This document shows, piece by piece, positions 25,801-38,200 of a stretch of DNA of 64,000 nt. Under the pieces are notes generated by a model. The model did not search any database and was not told the DNA's origin. It saw nothing but the letters and a program-made list of their open reading frames with translations. The DNA is from Nemertoderma westbladi (lineage: Eukaryota; Xenacoelomorpha; Nemertodermatida; Nemertodermatidae), in contig JAUCBJ010003790.1 in NCBI GenBank assembly GCA_032718475.1, positions 1 to 64,000 on the forward strand, read 5' to 3'. Positions within the stretch are counted from its first letter, which is position 1. Every line of letters starts with the position of its first letter. The position numbers and the translations under genes were made by a program.

Positions 25801-27777
25801 TCTAATAATAATTGTTTCTTCTCTAATAATTGTTTCTTCTCTAATAATAATTGTTTCTTCTCTAATAATTGTTTCTTCTCTAATAATTATTTCTTCTCTA
25901 ATAATTGTTTCTTCTCTAATAATTGTTTCTTCTCTAATAATTGTTTCTTCTCTAATATTTGTTTATTCTCTAATAATTGTTTTTTCTCTAATAATTGTTT
26001 CTTCTCTAATAATAATTGTTTCTTCTCTAATATTTGTTTCTTCTCTAATAATTATTTATTCTCTAATAATTGTTTCTTCCCTAATAATTGTTTCTTCTCT
26101 AATAATTGTTTCTTCTCTAATAATTAATAATTGTTTCTTCTCTAATAATTAATAATTGTTTCTTCTCTAATAATTGTTTCTTCTCTAATAATTGTTTCTT
26201 CTCTAATAATTGTTTCTTCTCTAATAATTGTTTCTTCTCTAATAATTGTTTCTTCTCTAATAATTGTTTCTTCTCTAATAATTGTTTCTTCTCTAATAAT
26301 TGTTTATTCTCTAATAATAATTATTTCTTCTCTAATAATTGTTTATTCTCTAATAATAATTATTTCTTCTCTAATAATTGTTTCTTCTCTAATAATTGTT
26401 TCTTCTCTAATAATTGTTTCTTCTCTAATAATTGTTTCTTCTCTAATAATTGTTTCTTCTCTAATAATTGTTTATTCTCTAATAATAATTATTTCTTCTC
26501 TAATAATTGTTTCTTCTCTAATAACTGTTTCTTCTCTAATAATTGTTTCTTCTCTAATAATTGTTTCTTCTCTAATAATTGTTTATTCTCTAATAATTGT
26601 TTATTCTATAATAATAATTATTTCTTCTCTAATAATTGTTTCTTCTCTAATAATTGTTTCTTCTCTAATAATTGTTTCTTCTCTAATAATTGTTTCTTCT
26701 CTAATAATTGTTTCTTCTCTAATAATTGTTTCTTCTCTAATAATTGTTTATTCTCTAATAATAATTATTTCTTCTCTAATAATTGTTTCTTCTCTAATAA
26801 TTGTTTCTTCTCTAATAATTATTTCTTCTCTAATAATTGTTTCTTCTCTAACAATTGTTTCTTCTCTAATAATTGTTTCTTCTCTAATAATTGTTTATTC
26901 TCTAATAATGATTGTTTCTTCTCTAATAATTGTTTCTTCTCTAATAATTGTTTCTTCTCTAATAATTGTTTCTTCTCTAATAATTGTTTCTTCTCTAATA
27001 ATTGTTTATTCTCTAATAATAATTATTTCTTCTCTAATAATTGTTTCTTCTCTAATAATTGTTTCTTCTCTAATAATTGTTTCTTCTCTAATAATTGTTT
27101 CTCTCTAATAATTGTTTCTTCTCTAATAATTGTTTCTTCTCTAATAATTGTTTATTCTCTAATAATAATTATTTCTTCTCTAATAATTGTTTATTCTCTA
27201 ATAATAATTATTTCTTCTCTAATAATTGTTTCTTCTCTAATAATTATTTATTCTCTAATAATAATTATTTCTTCTCTAATAATTGTTTCTTCTCTAATAT
27301 TTGTTTCTTCTCTAATAATTGTTTATTCTCTAATAATTATTTCTTCTCTAATAATTGTTTATTATCTAATAATAATTGTTTCTTCTCTAATAATTGTTTA
27401 TTCTCTAATAATAATTGTTTATTCTCTAATAATTGGTTCTTCTCTAATATTTGTTTCTTCTCTAATAATTGTTTATTCTCTAATAATTGTTTCTTCTCTA
27501 ATAATAATTATTTATTCTCTAATAATTGTTTCTTCCCTAATAATTGTTTATTCTCTAATAATTGTTTCTTCTCTAATAATTGTTTATTCTCTAATAATAA
27601 TTGTTTCTTCTCTAATAATAATGTTTCTTCTCTAATAATTGTTTATTCTCTAATAATAATTGTTTCTTCTCTAATAATTGTTTATTATCTAATAATTGTT
27701 TCTTATCTAATAATTGTTTCTTATCTAATAATTGTTTCTTCTCTAATAATTGTTTCTTCTCTAATAATTATTTCTTA
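22840..27777. repeat. 18/21-bp satellite, left arm
   Basis: Tandem units TAATAATTGTTTCTTCTC (18 bp) and a TAA-extended form with TTTATTCTC (21 bp), with minor variants (TATCTAATAA, TCTAATATTTG). A higher-order repeat of roughly 360 bp is visible (23221-23450 recurs at about 23587-23815). Because both unit lengths are multiples of three, long stop-free frames arise with peptides such as SSLIIV repeated; these are not supported as genes. The array is cut at 27777 by the BEL/Pao element and resumes at 45826. Confidence 0.97.
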
Positions 27778-30012
27778 TGTTAAACAACCGCGACACCTAT
27801 ACTAACAGCAGAACTGTTGGACAGACAAATACCCGTATACCTCTCTGCCAACGTAATGAGCTCTCGCCTAACCAATAAGACACAAAGACTGCTCTACTGT
27901 TAAGTAAAGGGGATCAGGAGTGTGCTATTACTGTATTACTAAATTGTAAGGGTTGCTAAATACAAAACCGCTACTTACCGTTGGATGGCGCTAATCTGCC
28001 GTCCGCTAATATATTTTACTAAATTTACACAGCTCCTGCAAAATCGCTTGTTCCTTTCTCTACCGATCGCTCGATAGAGAGCTAACTGTTCGAATCTATG
28101 AGCCACGCGGGAATAACCAAAACAATAAACCCGAGTCGGCTCCCTAAGCTTACTTAAGACGAGTGCGAGGGGCTTTGCACTCAGAGTATATTCTTACGCC
28201 TAATTTTACTACTGAAATACGCTAATGCCTACGTCTTTTCTAATCGCGAATACTGGGGGTTCCCTAACGGAATGTGTGAATGCGAGAATATTTAAAATAA
28301 TCAAAATGGTACAGTACAATGTCTTTCGTAGGTGATACCGCTCTGGGTCTAAACTTGCCTGCAGCTGGCTTTAGGCCAGCAACTCACTAGTGTCTTGCGT
28401 ACTGACTATTGCGATCTAGTTTATTACCCGCTAATGCAAATAACCGCTTAGCACTTAGCGTGAATAGTTTACAGTACTCTAATTATTACCTTAGCTACTC
28501 TCCGCTATGCTGCGTACTAATTCTTAATTTTTACTAATCAATTACAGTCACAAATATGTAACAGCGTACTAATTACTAAGAGTTCCAGAATGCGTAATTC
28601 TAATTTATTACGCAACAGGTTTCGCTAGTAATAGCCTAAATTGCCGTATTACTTTGACCTAATCAGTAACTAATTGTTGTAACTAAGAAATAGAAATCAA
28701 TCAAAAGGGAATGGGGCGCCTACCTAAGCATTCGTAATCATAGGCACACTTCAGTAACACACCAATCAGCGTCAGCAATCACAGATCACAATAGTACAAC
28801 TTGCAATTATACAATCTGCAATTATATAATTCGCAACATAATAATTCGCAATTGACTAATTCGCAATCTACTTACTCGCAACTTACTTACTGTAAGGTAT
28901 GCAGGCCCTTCCTAACTAACCCAATTCCTGCCCCCTAATACTAAATAGAGACAAAACCTGGATCATCAGCCCCCTAATTACTGTACCAGCGAGCTGCCCC
29001 CACGCTACAATGCAAATTGCCCGACCGCAACGGTGACCCCCCGCCAGCGTTGCCCGCTTTTGAATCCTCCGCTCTCCCTAGTCGCTCAACCCCCCGATGT
29101 GCCCACCGCCCACTGGCACCTTAGCCCTTCATTATGCTAATAGCTACCGTAGCGGCGCATGCAAATCACAAAGTCTGACAGTCTCAGAAATCCCTTAGGA
29201 TTATTGCGCAGAAAGGAATCACATAGAACCATTAATCAAAAGTAGAAATCATAGTTCAGTTGTAATTAGCAGTAATCGAAGGAATTAATTGAGAAACACA
29301 ATCGAGAGTAATCGCACTAGCAAATCATTCCAAGAAATTAATCAAAATTAGCAAATTGCAGAAAATACGCTAAAATATCCGTCAAAAATTGAATAGGGAC
29401 AGCTCAGCAAGTACAAAGATGATAGCAGATCATGTGAGGTGTCATGTGAGGCTCTACCGGCACACCGCCAATTTATAGGTGATCCGGATGGGGTGATGCA
29501 ATAGGGTGACTCAATCGCTTTCTTATTGGCTCTCCAGTCCGTGCTAGCACTAGACCAACCTGGAAGCAGCTAGTCCAATAAGGAGGCCGGATTGTAGCCC
29601 TATTTGCTCCCCTTCCTCGAATTATTACCATATATGGTAATGGTTCACGTCTCTGGCTGCTGAATGGCCAGGACAGCGTCCCTATATGCTAGCCCTACTA
29701 AAGCTAATATCAGCAAGCACGGAATCCAGGGTCCGAATAAACTTACCCTGGAACTATCTACATATAACCTAATACAAAATTACGTAGGTAGGGCTACATA
29801 CTATACAAAATGGATGGATTCAAATATATGGGTGTTTCGATTTCCCTATCTAAATACCACTGCGTTATTATGCCTTATCTAAAATATCATGCTGCACAAC
29901 GGACTAATATTACATACTGCATAACGGACTAATATTGCATACTGCATAACGGACTAATATTGCATACTGCATGATGACTAATATTATGGATACAGCGCCA
30001 TATACCGTAACA
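27778..30012 (-). repeat. 3' LTR of the BEL/Pao element (left LTR)
   Basis: 2235 bp, starting TGTTAAACAACC and ending CGTAACA on the plus strand, so TG...CA termini. It is nearly identical to the right LTR. Differences seen by eye include a 19-bp segment missing near 28911, a one-base length difference near 29043, and a cluster of substitutions at about 28990-29050. It holds a perfect 18-bp palindrome (ATTACCATATATGGTAAT, about 29626-29643) and four copies of a 24-25-bp repeat (CTGCATAACGGACTAATATT) at about 29889-29985. A 72-codon plus-strand frame (29664-29882) is present in both LTRs but runs against the element's direction and is probably not coding. Confidence 0.95.
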
Positions 30013-31301
30013 CCGCTCCAAGGGAAATCATACAATGTTTCCCTCCAATTGTAGAAGAGTATAAGGTGATGTATACTAAACACAATAAATTTCTTCCAAC
30101 CAATCTAAACACTTGATACTATAAATCCTACTATTTACAAATATTGCTATAGATATTGCATAATGAATTACATACAAATTAAATTTACAAATATTATCTC
30201 TCTCAATGTTTAACGATTATTACATACAAATTAAATTTACAAAATATTGTTTCTCGTTTGTTCTTACTACATAATGATTACTACATACAAAATTAAATTT
30301 ACAAAATATTACTTCCTTCGATTTATTTACAAATTAACAATTTACTTATTGAAATGGAACATGGCTAGGACAATGTCCCCCACTTCCCATCTCAAATTAA
30401 CGATCAACATTAACAAGATAAACTAAATATAAACGTATTTGAGGCTAAATTTTTAACTAAATTGCATTAAAGGCCGATAATCAAACTAAATATAAAATAC
30501 GTAATAATTTCTTTCATTTTCGGACTTTACTTAATTTCTTATAAAAAACGCAAATCATATTGGTTTGATGATTGCTCAGGTAAGTGAAAGGAGTAAGCCA
30601 AACCCGCGGGTTCGTCTCCCCAATCACTTCCTTTGCCTCTTTCAATAAACTTTAGAGCAAATAAAGTCATATACACAAAATCAAATATAATATAGGCTCA
30701 AAATCATATTTCCAACGGACTATAAAATAAGATTATTTCCTTTCAATATTTTTCGGCCTTCGAAAATAAAACTCTAAAATATGGATACGACTAGTGTATA
30801 TGAGTCCAGTCGAATGATTGATCAAAACCTACGATATGCATCAGAGCGACGATGATGTATATGTCTAGAGTTTGACGCTCCGTGATATTATAGTCTCATC
30901 GGCTAGCTCCTGGGTCTCTCGGGCTCGCTCCCTTCTCCAGATACACCAGTCTACCCCCTGTAGACTCTGTTGACGGCGTCCTTGAGGCGTCACTTCCCGG
31001 AACCGGCGACGACGTTCCCTGGGCACCGACTATCTCCTGACTGGTGCTCCTCCCTCGGCCTCGTCCCATTTGCCGTGTCCCTGTGGGCGCCTCCGCCAAC
31101 TCCTTTTCTTCAACCGTCGAATAGAACTGCTCGTCCTTGGCTTGACGCTTGCCAAGGACTCCTCCTTCTGGTACTTGCCGCGAGCTGTGAGCTCCGGCTG
31201 TTGTCTCTGTGGGCGCGGCGGTCCTGATCCTCCACTCGTTCAGAGGTCAATGACCCCAAACGAGTCTCCTTAGGCCGCCAATTGTGCGCTGGGTAATAAA
31301 T
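30013..31301 (-). other. BEL/Pao internal 3' region without a clear gene
   Basis: Contains three AT-rich imperfect repeats of about 60 bp (ACATACAAATTAAATTTAC motif) at about 30105-30330. A GC-richer segment at about 30857-31300 is flanked by a 17-bp direct repeat (ATCAGAGCGACGATGAT at 30840-30856 and 31314-31330). A 67-codon minus frame (30896-31099, Gly/Arg/Ser-rich) lies in this segment; I cannot support it as a gene. Confidence 0.5.
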
Positions 31302-31964
31302 CTAGACGTATATATCAGAGCGACGATGATATATAAAGGATTGGACAAATTCGGGCTTAATAATGCGTTCGTCGAAACTTCCCGAAATAATTTGGAGTAA
31401 ATATCGTATAAATCGCGGATCGTGGGTATGGTTAGTAGACGGATGGACTGCGCGAATCTCGTCTGGATACTCAGGCGTGACCTTCCTTTCCTGGTGAAGC
31501 GAAGTGAACGTGGTCCAGGACCTCGAGTCCCGTGCCGCTTCGCGCCGCGCCTCTAGATCCTTATAGGCTCGGTATAGCGAAATGGCCGCCGCCGTGTCTA
31601 TCAAAGTGGGTGTCGAACAGGGTTTAATCTCCGTATACGGATCTAATGTCGTAACGGTCGGCGTAATGGGTCTCGGAGGTCGCTTTCCGCTGAAGTCGAT
31701 ACTGATCATCGGGTTGCTCATCGGGTAACCTCCCTCGTTATATCTAAGGAACTGGTGAGCTTGACAACGCGTTAATATCGGTTCTGGATGTTGCTCGTCT
31801 AGTCGGTCGGGAATCGTGGGTTTGTATTTCCCATTTAGCTCCATCACCGACCGCCCATGGTAGTAAACGTTCGAATCTTTACATCCCGGTCGCGCGAATG
31901 GTAACTCCGCCTCCTCTCCGGCAGTAAATCCTCTGCGCGGTTGCGCTCTAATATCCTTCTCCAT
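31302..31964 (-). CDS. Extra ORF downstream of pol in the BEL/Pao element, unknown function
   Basis: A 220-residue ORF on the coding strand of the element, in the place where some LTR elements carry an additional gene. It has no signal peptide, no membrane helix, no cysteine-rich glycoprotein-like pattern and no family I recognise. It is rich in Arg, Pro, Thr and acidic residues, with phrases such as FSGKRPPRPITPT and LYRAYKDLEARREAARD (a possible short helix). The absence of hydrophobic segments argues against an envelope-like protein. It could be an accessory protein, a captured host fragment or a decayed Gag piece. The first ATG of the frame was taken as start. Confidence 0.55.
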   Translation of the reverse strand: MEKDIRAQPRRGFTAGEEAELPFARPGCKDSNVYYHGRSVMELNGKYKPTIPDRLDEQHPEPILTRCQAHQFLRYNEGGYPMSNPMISIDFSGKRPPRPITPTVTTLDPYTEIKPCSTPTLIDTAAAISLYRAYKDLEARREAARDSRSWTTFTSLHQERKVTPEYPDEIRAVHPSTNHTHDPRFIRYLLQIISGSFDERIIKPEFVQSFIYHRRSDIYV

Positions 31965-32720
31965 TATGCCCCGCGTATATACATATATATCCCAATAAGT
32001 GTTCCGTTACGCAAACCAATTACACTGTGGGTAATCAGTTAGATGTCGCCGAAGGACAGACCTCCCGAACCCCCCCCGCCTTCCAGCAGTTCAGGTTCGA
32101 CTCTCTAGATCCCGTCTCTTCCTAACTAACTATCCTCTAACCTATTCCCATGCATAGCGCAAAAACTTTGGAGATAAACTGGCCGTGACCAACTCACTTT
32201 TTGATGCCCAAACTACTCCCATTACTCGTACTAAACTACAGTAGTTAGAAAGGACCATAGCCACAATACTCGACTATACCAAACCCACAGGTTTGATAAT
32301 CGAACATCACACATCACTGCAAACTACTGAGTGGGGTCCATGTACGCCTCTGGTGCTACTAACCTTTAGCACCTTAGTTGCACTGTTGGCACCAATCTGT
32401 GGAAGTTGCTAAACTCAATTTACACTCCTACGTAATATAGCCGTCACCATGGTTTCTAAATGCTATTTTCCAGGCTTCACGACTTTTCAAATTACTGTTA
32501 TCTATAGACGAATTCTAAAACGCGTCTATACACAGCGTCTGGAATTGTCTTGGGTTCACTTTTCTAATTTTAAAATTTTTAATTTTCCAAAATTTTTGAA
32601 AATAAAATTTTGTTTTGATACCCACTAGACAAACTCAACGCAAATCACCACAACCCCGCTCCTATGCATTTCCTTGTATTTGCATACGAGGAATGCATAC
32701 GAAGTGAGTTGCGTCTAACA
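31965..32720 (-). other. BEL/Pao non-coding stretch between integrase and the extra ORF
   Basis: No supported ORF. Contains A/T-rich tracts near 32560-32620 and a short poly-C run near 32069. Confidence 0.45.
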
Positions 32721-33787
32721 CTAATTCTGTTTTGAGGCAGGAGACAAATTATAATCTCCCGTCTCGATACGTGTCTCCTCTAATAACACGATATCTTGGA
32801 CCGGTCGGTCCAAGGTGTGTAAACCATTAGTTTTACACTTTTTTGGGTGCGGACACTTGCACCTAATTTTCACAGTGACTGTGCGCACTATGTCTTGCAC
32901 GTCTGGGTGTGTGTGCAAGATCACTCCCGTCTCCCAATACTTTCTCTTGACAATCGGTTCGGTTATCAAGACGTAATCTCCCCTTTGGAGACTCCGAACC
33001 GTTTTGTACCACTTTGTTCTGGTAGATATGGTGGGAAGATAGTATTCCCGCCAATATTCCCAGAATGTGTACGCTACTAATTGAGTTACTTTCCAGCTTT
33101 TACGACTATATAGGTCGGCACTAATGGGTTCTGATGCCGGCACAAGAAATGCTGGACTCTGCATTAGCAAATGATTCGGCGTTAATGCAACACCGTCTGG
33201 CAACATAGCTATCGGCCTCGAGTTTAGGGTATGCTCGATTTCAATGAAAGCTGTGACCAGTTCGTCGTCGGTAAGTTGTTTATTTACAGGCAATGTTTTG
33301 GCAATGGCCTGCTTCACAGAGCGAACTAAACGCTCCCAACTTCCTCCTCTCCAAGGACTTTCTGGAGTATTGAATCTCCATTCTACTCGTTGCGGCAAAA
33401 GTGCTGCAGAAATTTCCTTATTCTGTGCCGCTTTATGAGCCGCGTTCAACTCGCTATTCCCTCCGACAAAGTTTGTACCCTTATCGGAGTAGAACGCCTT
33501 TACTAGTCCTCTCCTGGCCATAAATCTCTTCAAGGCCAGGAGCAGAGATTTGGTCGACATGTCTGCCACACGCTCGATGTGTATGGCTCTACTAGCCATG
33601 CATGTCAGTAGCAGACCCCATCGCTTGTGGGTCAGCCGTCCACTCTTTGCCTCAATCGGACCAAAACAATCCACCCCTGTGTTCGTAAAGGGTGGGTCAT
33701 ATGCCTGCACTCTCGCTTCCGGGAGTTCAGCCATCTCCTGTTCCAATACTCTGGCGTTCACCCTTTTGCAAACCAGACAGGCGTCAT
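32721..33787 (-). pseudogene. C-terminal integrase part of the BEL/Pao polyprotein
   Basis: The 3' part of pol, separated from the rest by the inserted transposon at 33788-35213. The frame is open from the insertion point. It starts with the second half of the integrase zinc finger (C-x2-C in CLVCKR), followed by the DDE catalytic core: D in GVDCFGP (about residue 31 counting from the GTG at 33761), D in YSDKGTNF (93) and E in ESPWRGGSWE (134). It ends with the C-terminal SH3-like domain typical of BEL/Pao integrases (RGDYVLITEP, then VQDIVLLEE) and a stop near 32721. The catalytic triad is intact, but this half has no translation start of its own. It was once continuous with the ORF ending at 35205. 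Confidence 0.93.
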
Positions 33788-35213
33788 CCCTGTTGAAAAT
33801 TCATAGTACATTTCCTAAGATTTGCAAGTTCCTTGCTATCAGTTTATTACACTTGTCAAAATATGTTTAGTAACAAAAATTTGGTAAACTTAATAGAGCA
33901 TGTAAGTTATTTCTTTAGTTTTAATAAATATTGCAAGTGTTACTTTGCTCTCTTATATTTTGCAGGTACTTGCCATGTTCCTGCAAAGTATTGCATATAT
34001 GCAGATGTAGGCTTACTGCAGTACTGTTAGTTGTTGGGCAAGCTTGTACTTGCCTGAGTCTAGGCATAACAATGTCACTGTATTACATACAACAGTTCAG
34101 TAGTTTCAGTGGGGCCTGCCAGTTGTCAGGTCTGAATGCAGCTATCCCAGGTAGCCCATGACGACCACGAAAGAAATTAAACGTTCATATTTGGTACTTT
34201 TTTCCTGCGAATCTGAATCCGAATCTGAATCTTTAATATAGGTAAAAAATGCTGACGTTGTAATTTAACGTCATAACTGGATCAAAATTGAATAAGAACC
34301 AAAACAAACGAATATTTAGCATTCCTATTACATTATTCAGTTTTGCGTTCATTTTTGGTGATTTAATGAGTGATTCCTCTGCTTACCAAAGCTGCTATGT
34401 TGGAAAGAAATAAGATAAGAAAATAATGAAGAAAGAAAGCCGAAAAATTTTGTTTTGTTTAAACCAAATACTATTAAATTATGTTGAGATAAAGCAGATA
34501 TATATGCGTTGGAATGTTCAAGCTATTAATATCGCAAGATAGATTTTTTTAATCGCAAAACATTATTTTTAAATTTTACAGTTTTCTTATGCTTCAATTG
34601 CTTTTGTGTATTATTTATATTTTTGAATAGATATAAAATGTCAAATGACCTATTACAAGGTCTTAACGTGAATAAATTGTCGTAGATTTATCAATATGAA
34701 TATTCTATTTAGTCTGAAAATAAGATAAATTATATTAATCTAACTAATCGTTTAAGAATATGTGGGGCATCACCAAAATATATCAAGGATACTCTCATAT
34801 CACTATGGATTAAATATTTTCATATATATTCTGCTGTTTCCTGTTCTAAATGTATAGGGTATTGTAGGTGTAGGCCTGTAGAATGTAGGGTGTAGGGATT
34901 AGGGATTGGATAAGGTACCCCCCCCCCCCCCCCCCCCCCTCCCATCTACACAGAACATGCACAGACAGTGCAGTGATTGGTCAGTCTCACGTTTGAGTTA
35001 TATATTATAATTTACAGTGATAAATTTATAATTACTTTCTATTTACATGACATACCGTTTACAATTACCAAGTGCCTAATTAAAACTTTACATTCATAGA
35101 AAGATTTGGCTTATTAAGTGATATACTTTACATATCTTGGCAAGTACTTGTTAAGAAGATAGCAAGTAGACTTTACAAGTACTTAGTATGTGTAGCAGGG
35201 ATTTTCAACAGGG
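33788..35213. mobile_element. Non-autonomous DNA transposon (1.4 kb) inserted in the integrase
   Basis: The insert has perfect 13-bp terminal inverted repeats (CCCTGTTGAAAAT at 33788-33800 and ATTTTCAACAGGG at 35201-35213), continued by an imperfect inverted stretch to about 80 bp (TTGCTATC and CAAGTACTTG-like blocks on both sides). It is flanked by AT on each side, which suggests a 2-bp target-site duplication. No transposase is encoded; open frames here are short and AT-rich. A poly-C run of about 20 bases lies near 34918-34939. The superfamily is unassigned: the ends do not have hAT polarity, and the flanks are not TTAA as for piggyBac. Confidence 0.85.
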
Positions 35214-38200
35214 ATACATGGTGCCGACTGCCCTGCTTGGCTGCAATAGAATGAATCGCTGTCTCGCTGCCGACAGACAGTGTAACTTTCCCGCGTGATG
35301 CAACCTCTTGTGTATATCCCATAGAATCGCTCTTTGCAATTCTATCGGGTAACTAGGGATTATCACTGGGAACCGAAACTGTGAGTTTATGTCGACAGTC
35401 TGGATTCTCGATCTATGACAAATCAAACCCTTATGGATTAATGGACTCCATTTTCTAAGGGGTTTATAGAGAACTGGTCGTTGAGCCGATAATAGATGGA
35501 ATTCTTTCGGGAAGGCACACATTTGATAATGTTTCAAATGCTTTAATTCCGCTTGATCAATCTCATCCTCTGTCAGAGGTTGTTTCAATTTCCGAATTCG
35601 CTCACTATTGGTGCTCAATGGTTCTCTCGAATGTTTCGAATGTTTTAAACAAAGGTACAAAATGTATCGGCTTAACCACGCAGTTCTTTTACAAATTGTC
35701 AGCCAAGAGGCAGACGAATTTAGTAATTTGTCATAAACACTGCATGACTCTAATGCCAGCGACGGTTGTCCGCTAACTAATGGAAGTTTCGAATCCAAAC
35801 CCGCAGGTTTGGAAACCAAAGGCTCCATTTTGTCGGTCATTTTCTGTCCGTCACTTACCAACTGTGACTGTCGTCTAGTCTGTAAGGGTGGTTTTACGTC
35901 ATAACTTACCCTTCCGGACCTAGTAGTCACGTAAGTCTGTTGGTCTGACAGGTCTCCGGGCCGCTCCAATGACTCTTCAGGCCGCTCCAATGACTCTTCA
36001 GGCCGCTCCAATGACTTAAGTTTGGCTTTAGACTTTGACTTAGAGACTTTCTCCACCTTGACTTCTGCATCTTCGGGCATCGGATTGGTCACTATCTTCA
36101 GTCGCTCCGGCCAAAGTCGCTCCTGCGACTCTTCCTGACAGAATTCCGCCGGCATTGCACCTCTCGAAGTTATGTCGGCCGGGTTCAACACTCCCGGACA
36201 ATGTCTCCATTGTTCCTTCATCGAAAAATCAACGATCTGAGCGTGTCTGTTGGCCACAAATGTCTTTAGTGCAATATTGTCGGCCGCAATGTATACTAAC
36301 ACCAAGGATGCGTCCGTCCAATAGAATAAGGTCAATGTCGTGTCTAACTCCTCTGTTATCTGCTTACTTACCTCGACCGAAACTACAGCCGCCTGTAACT
36401 CTGCACGAGGGACAGTCATGTATTTGACCGGCATTGTCTTTGACCTAGAAGTCACAAAGGCCGTCTCAAACTTGTCCTGACTTACCTCTCGGCGAAGGTA
36501 GGCTACCATACCAAAGCCGGTGTCACTTGCGTCACTGAATAAGTGGAGTTCGAGATCAGCTGGAAATACCAGCTGATTCGGAAAGTAGGATCGGGGTACA
36601 TCTATATTTTTCAATAGATGCAACTCGGCTTCCCACTCCCTCCACTGTTTTGCATGTATAGGAGATATTGGTTCGTCCCACTCTAAGTCGGACAACCAAA
36701 TTTTCCTCATGCACGCTCGTGCCTGTAATATAACCGGACTGATAAAGTTCATCGGGTCAAATAGTCTACTCAATGTCGATAAGCAAATCCTCTTAGTCAA
36801 AACTTTGTCTGGGCTACTGGGCTCAAATCTAACTCTTACCTGGAACTTGTCTGAGTTCGGGTTCCAAGCGAGTCCCAGTACTCGCGCCATGGGGATTGGT
36901 TCTACCCCCAATTCTATGTCTCCGCTCCCGCGATCTTTTACCGGGAACGATTCTAATAGGGCCTCCGAATTAGTAGTGAACTTGGTCAGAGGAAAACCCC
37001 CTGTAGCCAAGCACTCTTGCAGGCCGTGAGCCACTTCTATGGCTTGTTCCGCCGTGTCCTTGGACACCAATCCGTCGTCCATATAGAAGTTTCTCAAGAT
37101 GGACTCGATTACTTCTACTGGGTACTTACCAATCTGGGCTGTTGCCGTTTTCTTTAGAACAAACAGCGTGCCGTTTGGACTATCGCGAGCGCCAAATATC
37201 CTTACGTACATCTGGTATGTAACCACTGGGCCGGATAAGTCTTCATTCTCATACCAGAGAAATCGAAGGCTATCCTGGTCTGCCTTACAGGCTCTTACCT
37301 GGTGGAACATCGCCTCGATGTCACAAGTAAATGCGAATCGCCGCTGTCTAAAACGCAACAGTATTCCTATCAAATAATTGTTCAGGTTGGGACCATCCAT
37401 CAACTCTGAATTCAGGGACATACCTCTATAGACTGCTGCGCAGTCGTTGACTACTCGGACTTTGTCAGGTTTGTCAGGGTGAGTCACATAGTGGTGTGGA
37501 AGGTAATAAGTCTGGTCTGTCACTAAGTCAGGGTCCTCTACCTTCCCAGCAAATCCCTTGGCGAAATAGTTGTTGATCTGGGCGCAATACTTCTCCCTAA
37601 TGTCCGGATTCTTTAACAACCGAGCCCTTACTCCGTTTAATCTTTTCAAGGCTAAGTTGTAGTTGTTCTCCAACTTAGGTGGTTGTCGACGCCACAACAT
37701 TCCAACTTCAAAATGTCCAGTCGGTAGCAGACGTATGGTGTCTTCCATCATCTCCAGCGACCGCTTCTCATCAGTAGACATGGCTAGGTCATATCCACCG
37801 GGTTCCATTGCGTCCCTATCCAGCCATTCGACGGTTCTGGCTCCTGTCTCGAGGTCCTGGCGTATCAATTCCTTCTGTAATTCCTCCTCACTGTATTGGA
37901 AAATGTCTAGGTCTCGATATTTAGCCACTTGACCCTCCACTATGTCGGTATAAGTCAAAACGTTAGTCAAATAGGTAGCGTGGGCCGCTGAACCAGACCC
38001 ACGGGTCTGATAACAGTAGTCCTCGGGTTCACTATCTGTCCGGTCGTTGTGAAGTGGTTCCGACAACCTAACATTATCGGGAATCAACTCCTCGTCCGAC
38101 TCGCTAAAGTCACTATAGTGGTCAATACAGGTTCTCCTAAACTCGTCTATGTCTGGTGGTTCTACTAACGGTGGTTGAGTTATAGGCTGTAATTCGTCGT

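Noticed and set aside
29664-29882. 72-codon plus-strand frame present in both LTRs
   Set aside because: Runs opposite to the element, has no recognised domain, and is conserved only because the LTRs are copies.
31302-31964. Extra BEL/Pao ORF as an envelope gene
   Set aside because: No signal peptide, membrane helix or cysteine pattern.
33788-33800. The inverted-repeat insert as a hAT or piggyBac element
   Set aside because: Ends have the wrong polarity for hAT and the flanks are AT rather than an 8-bp duplication or TTAA.
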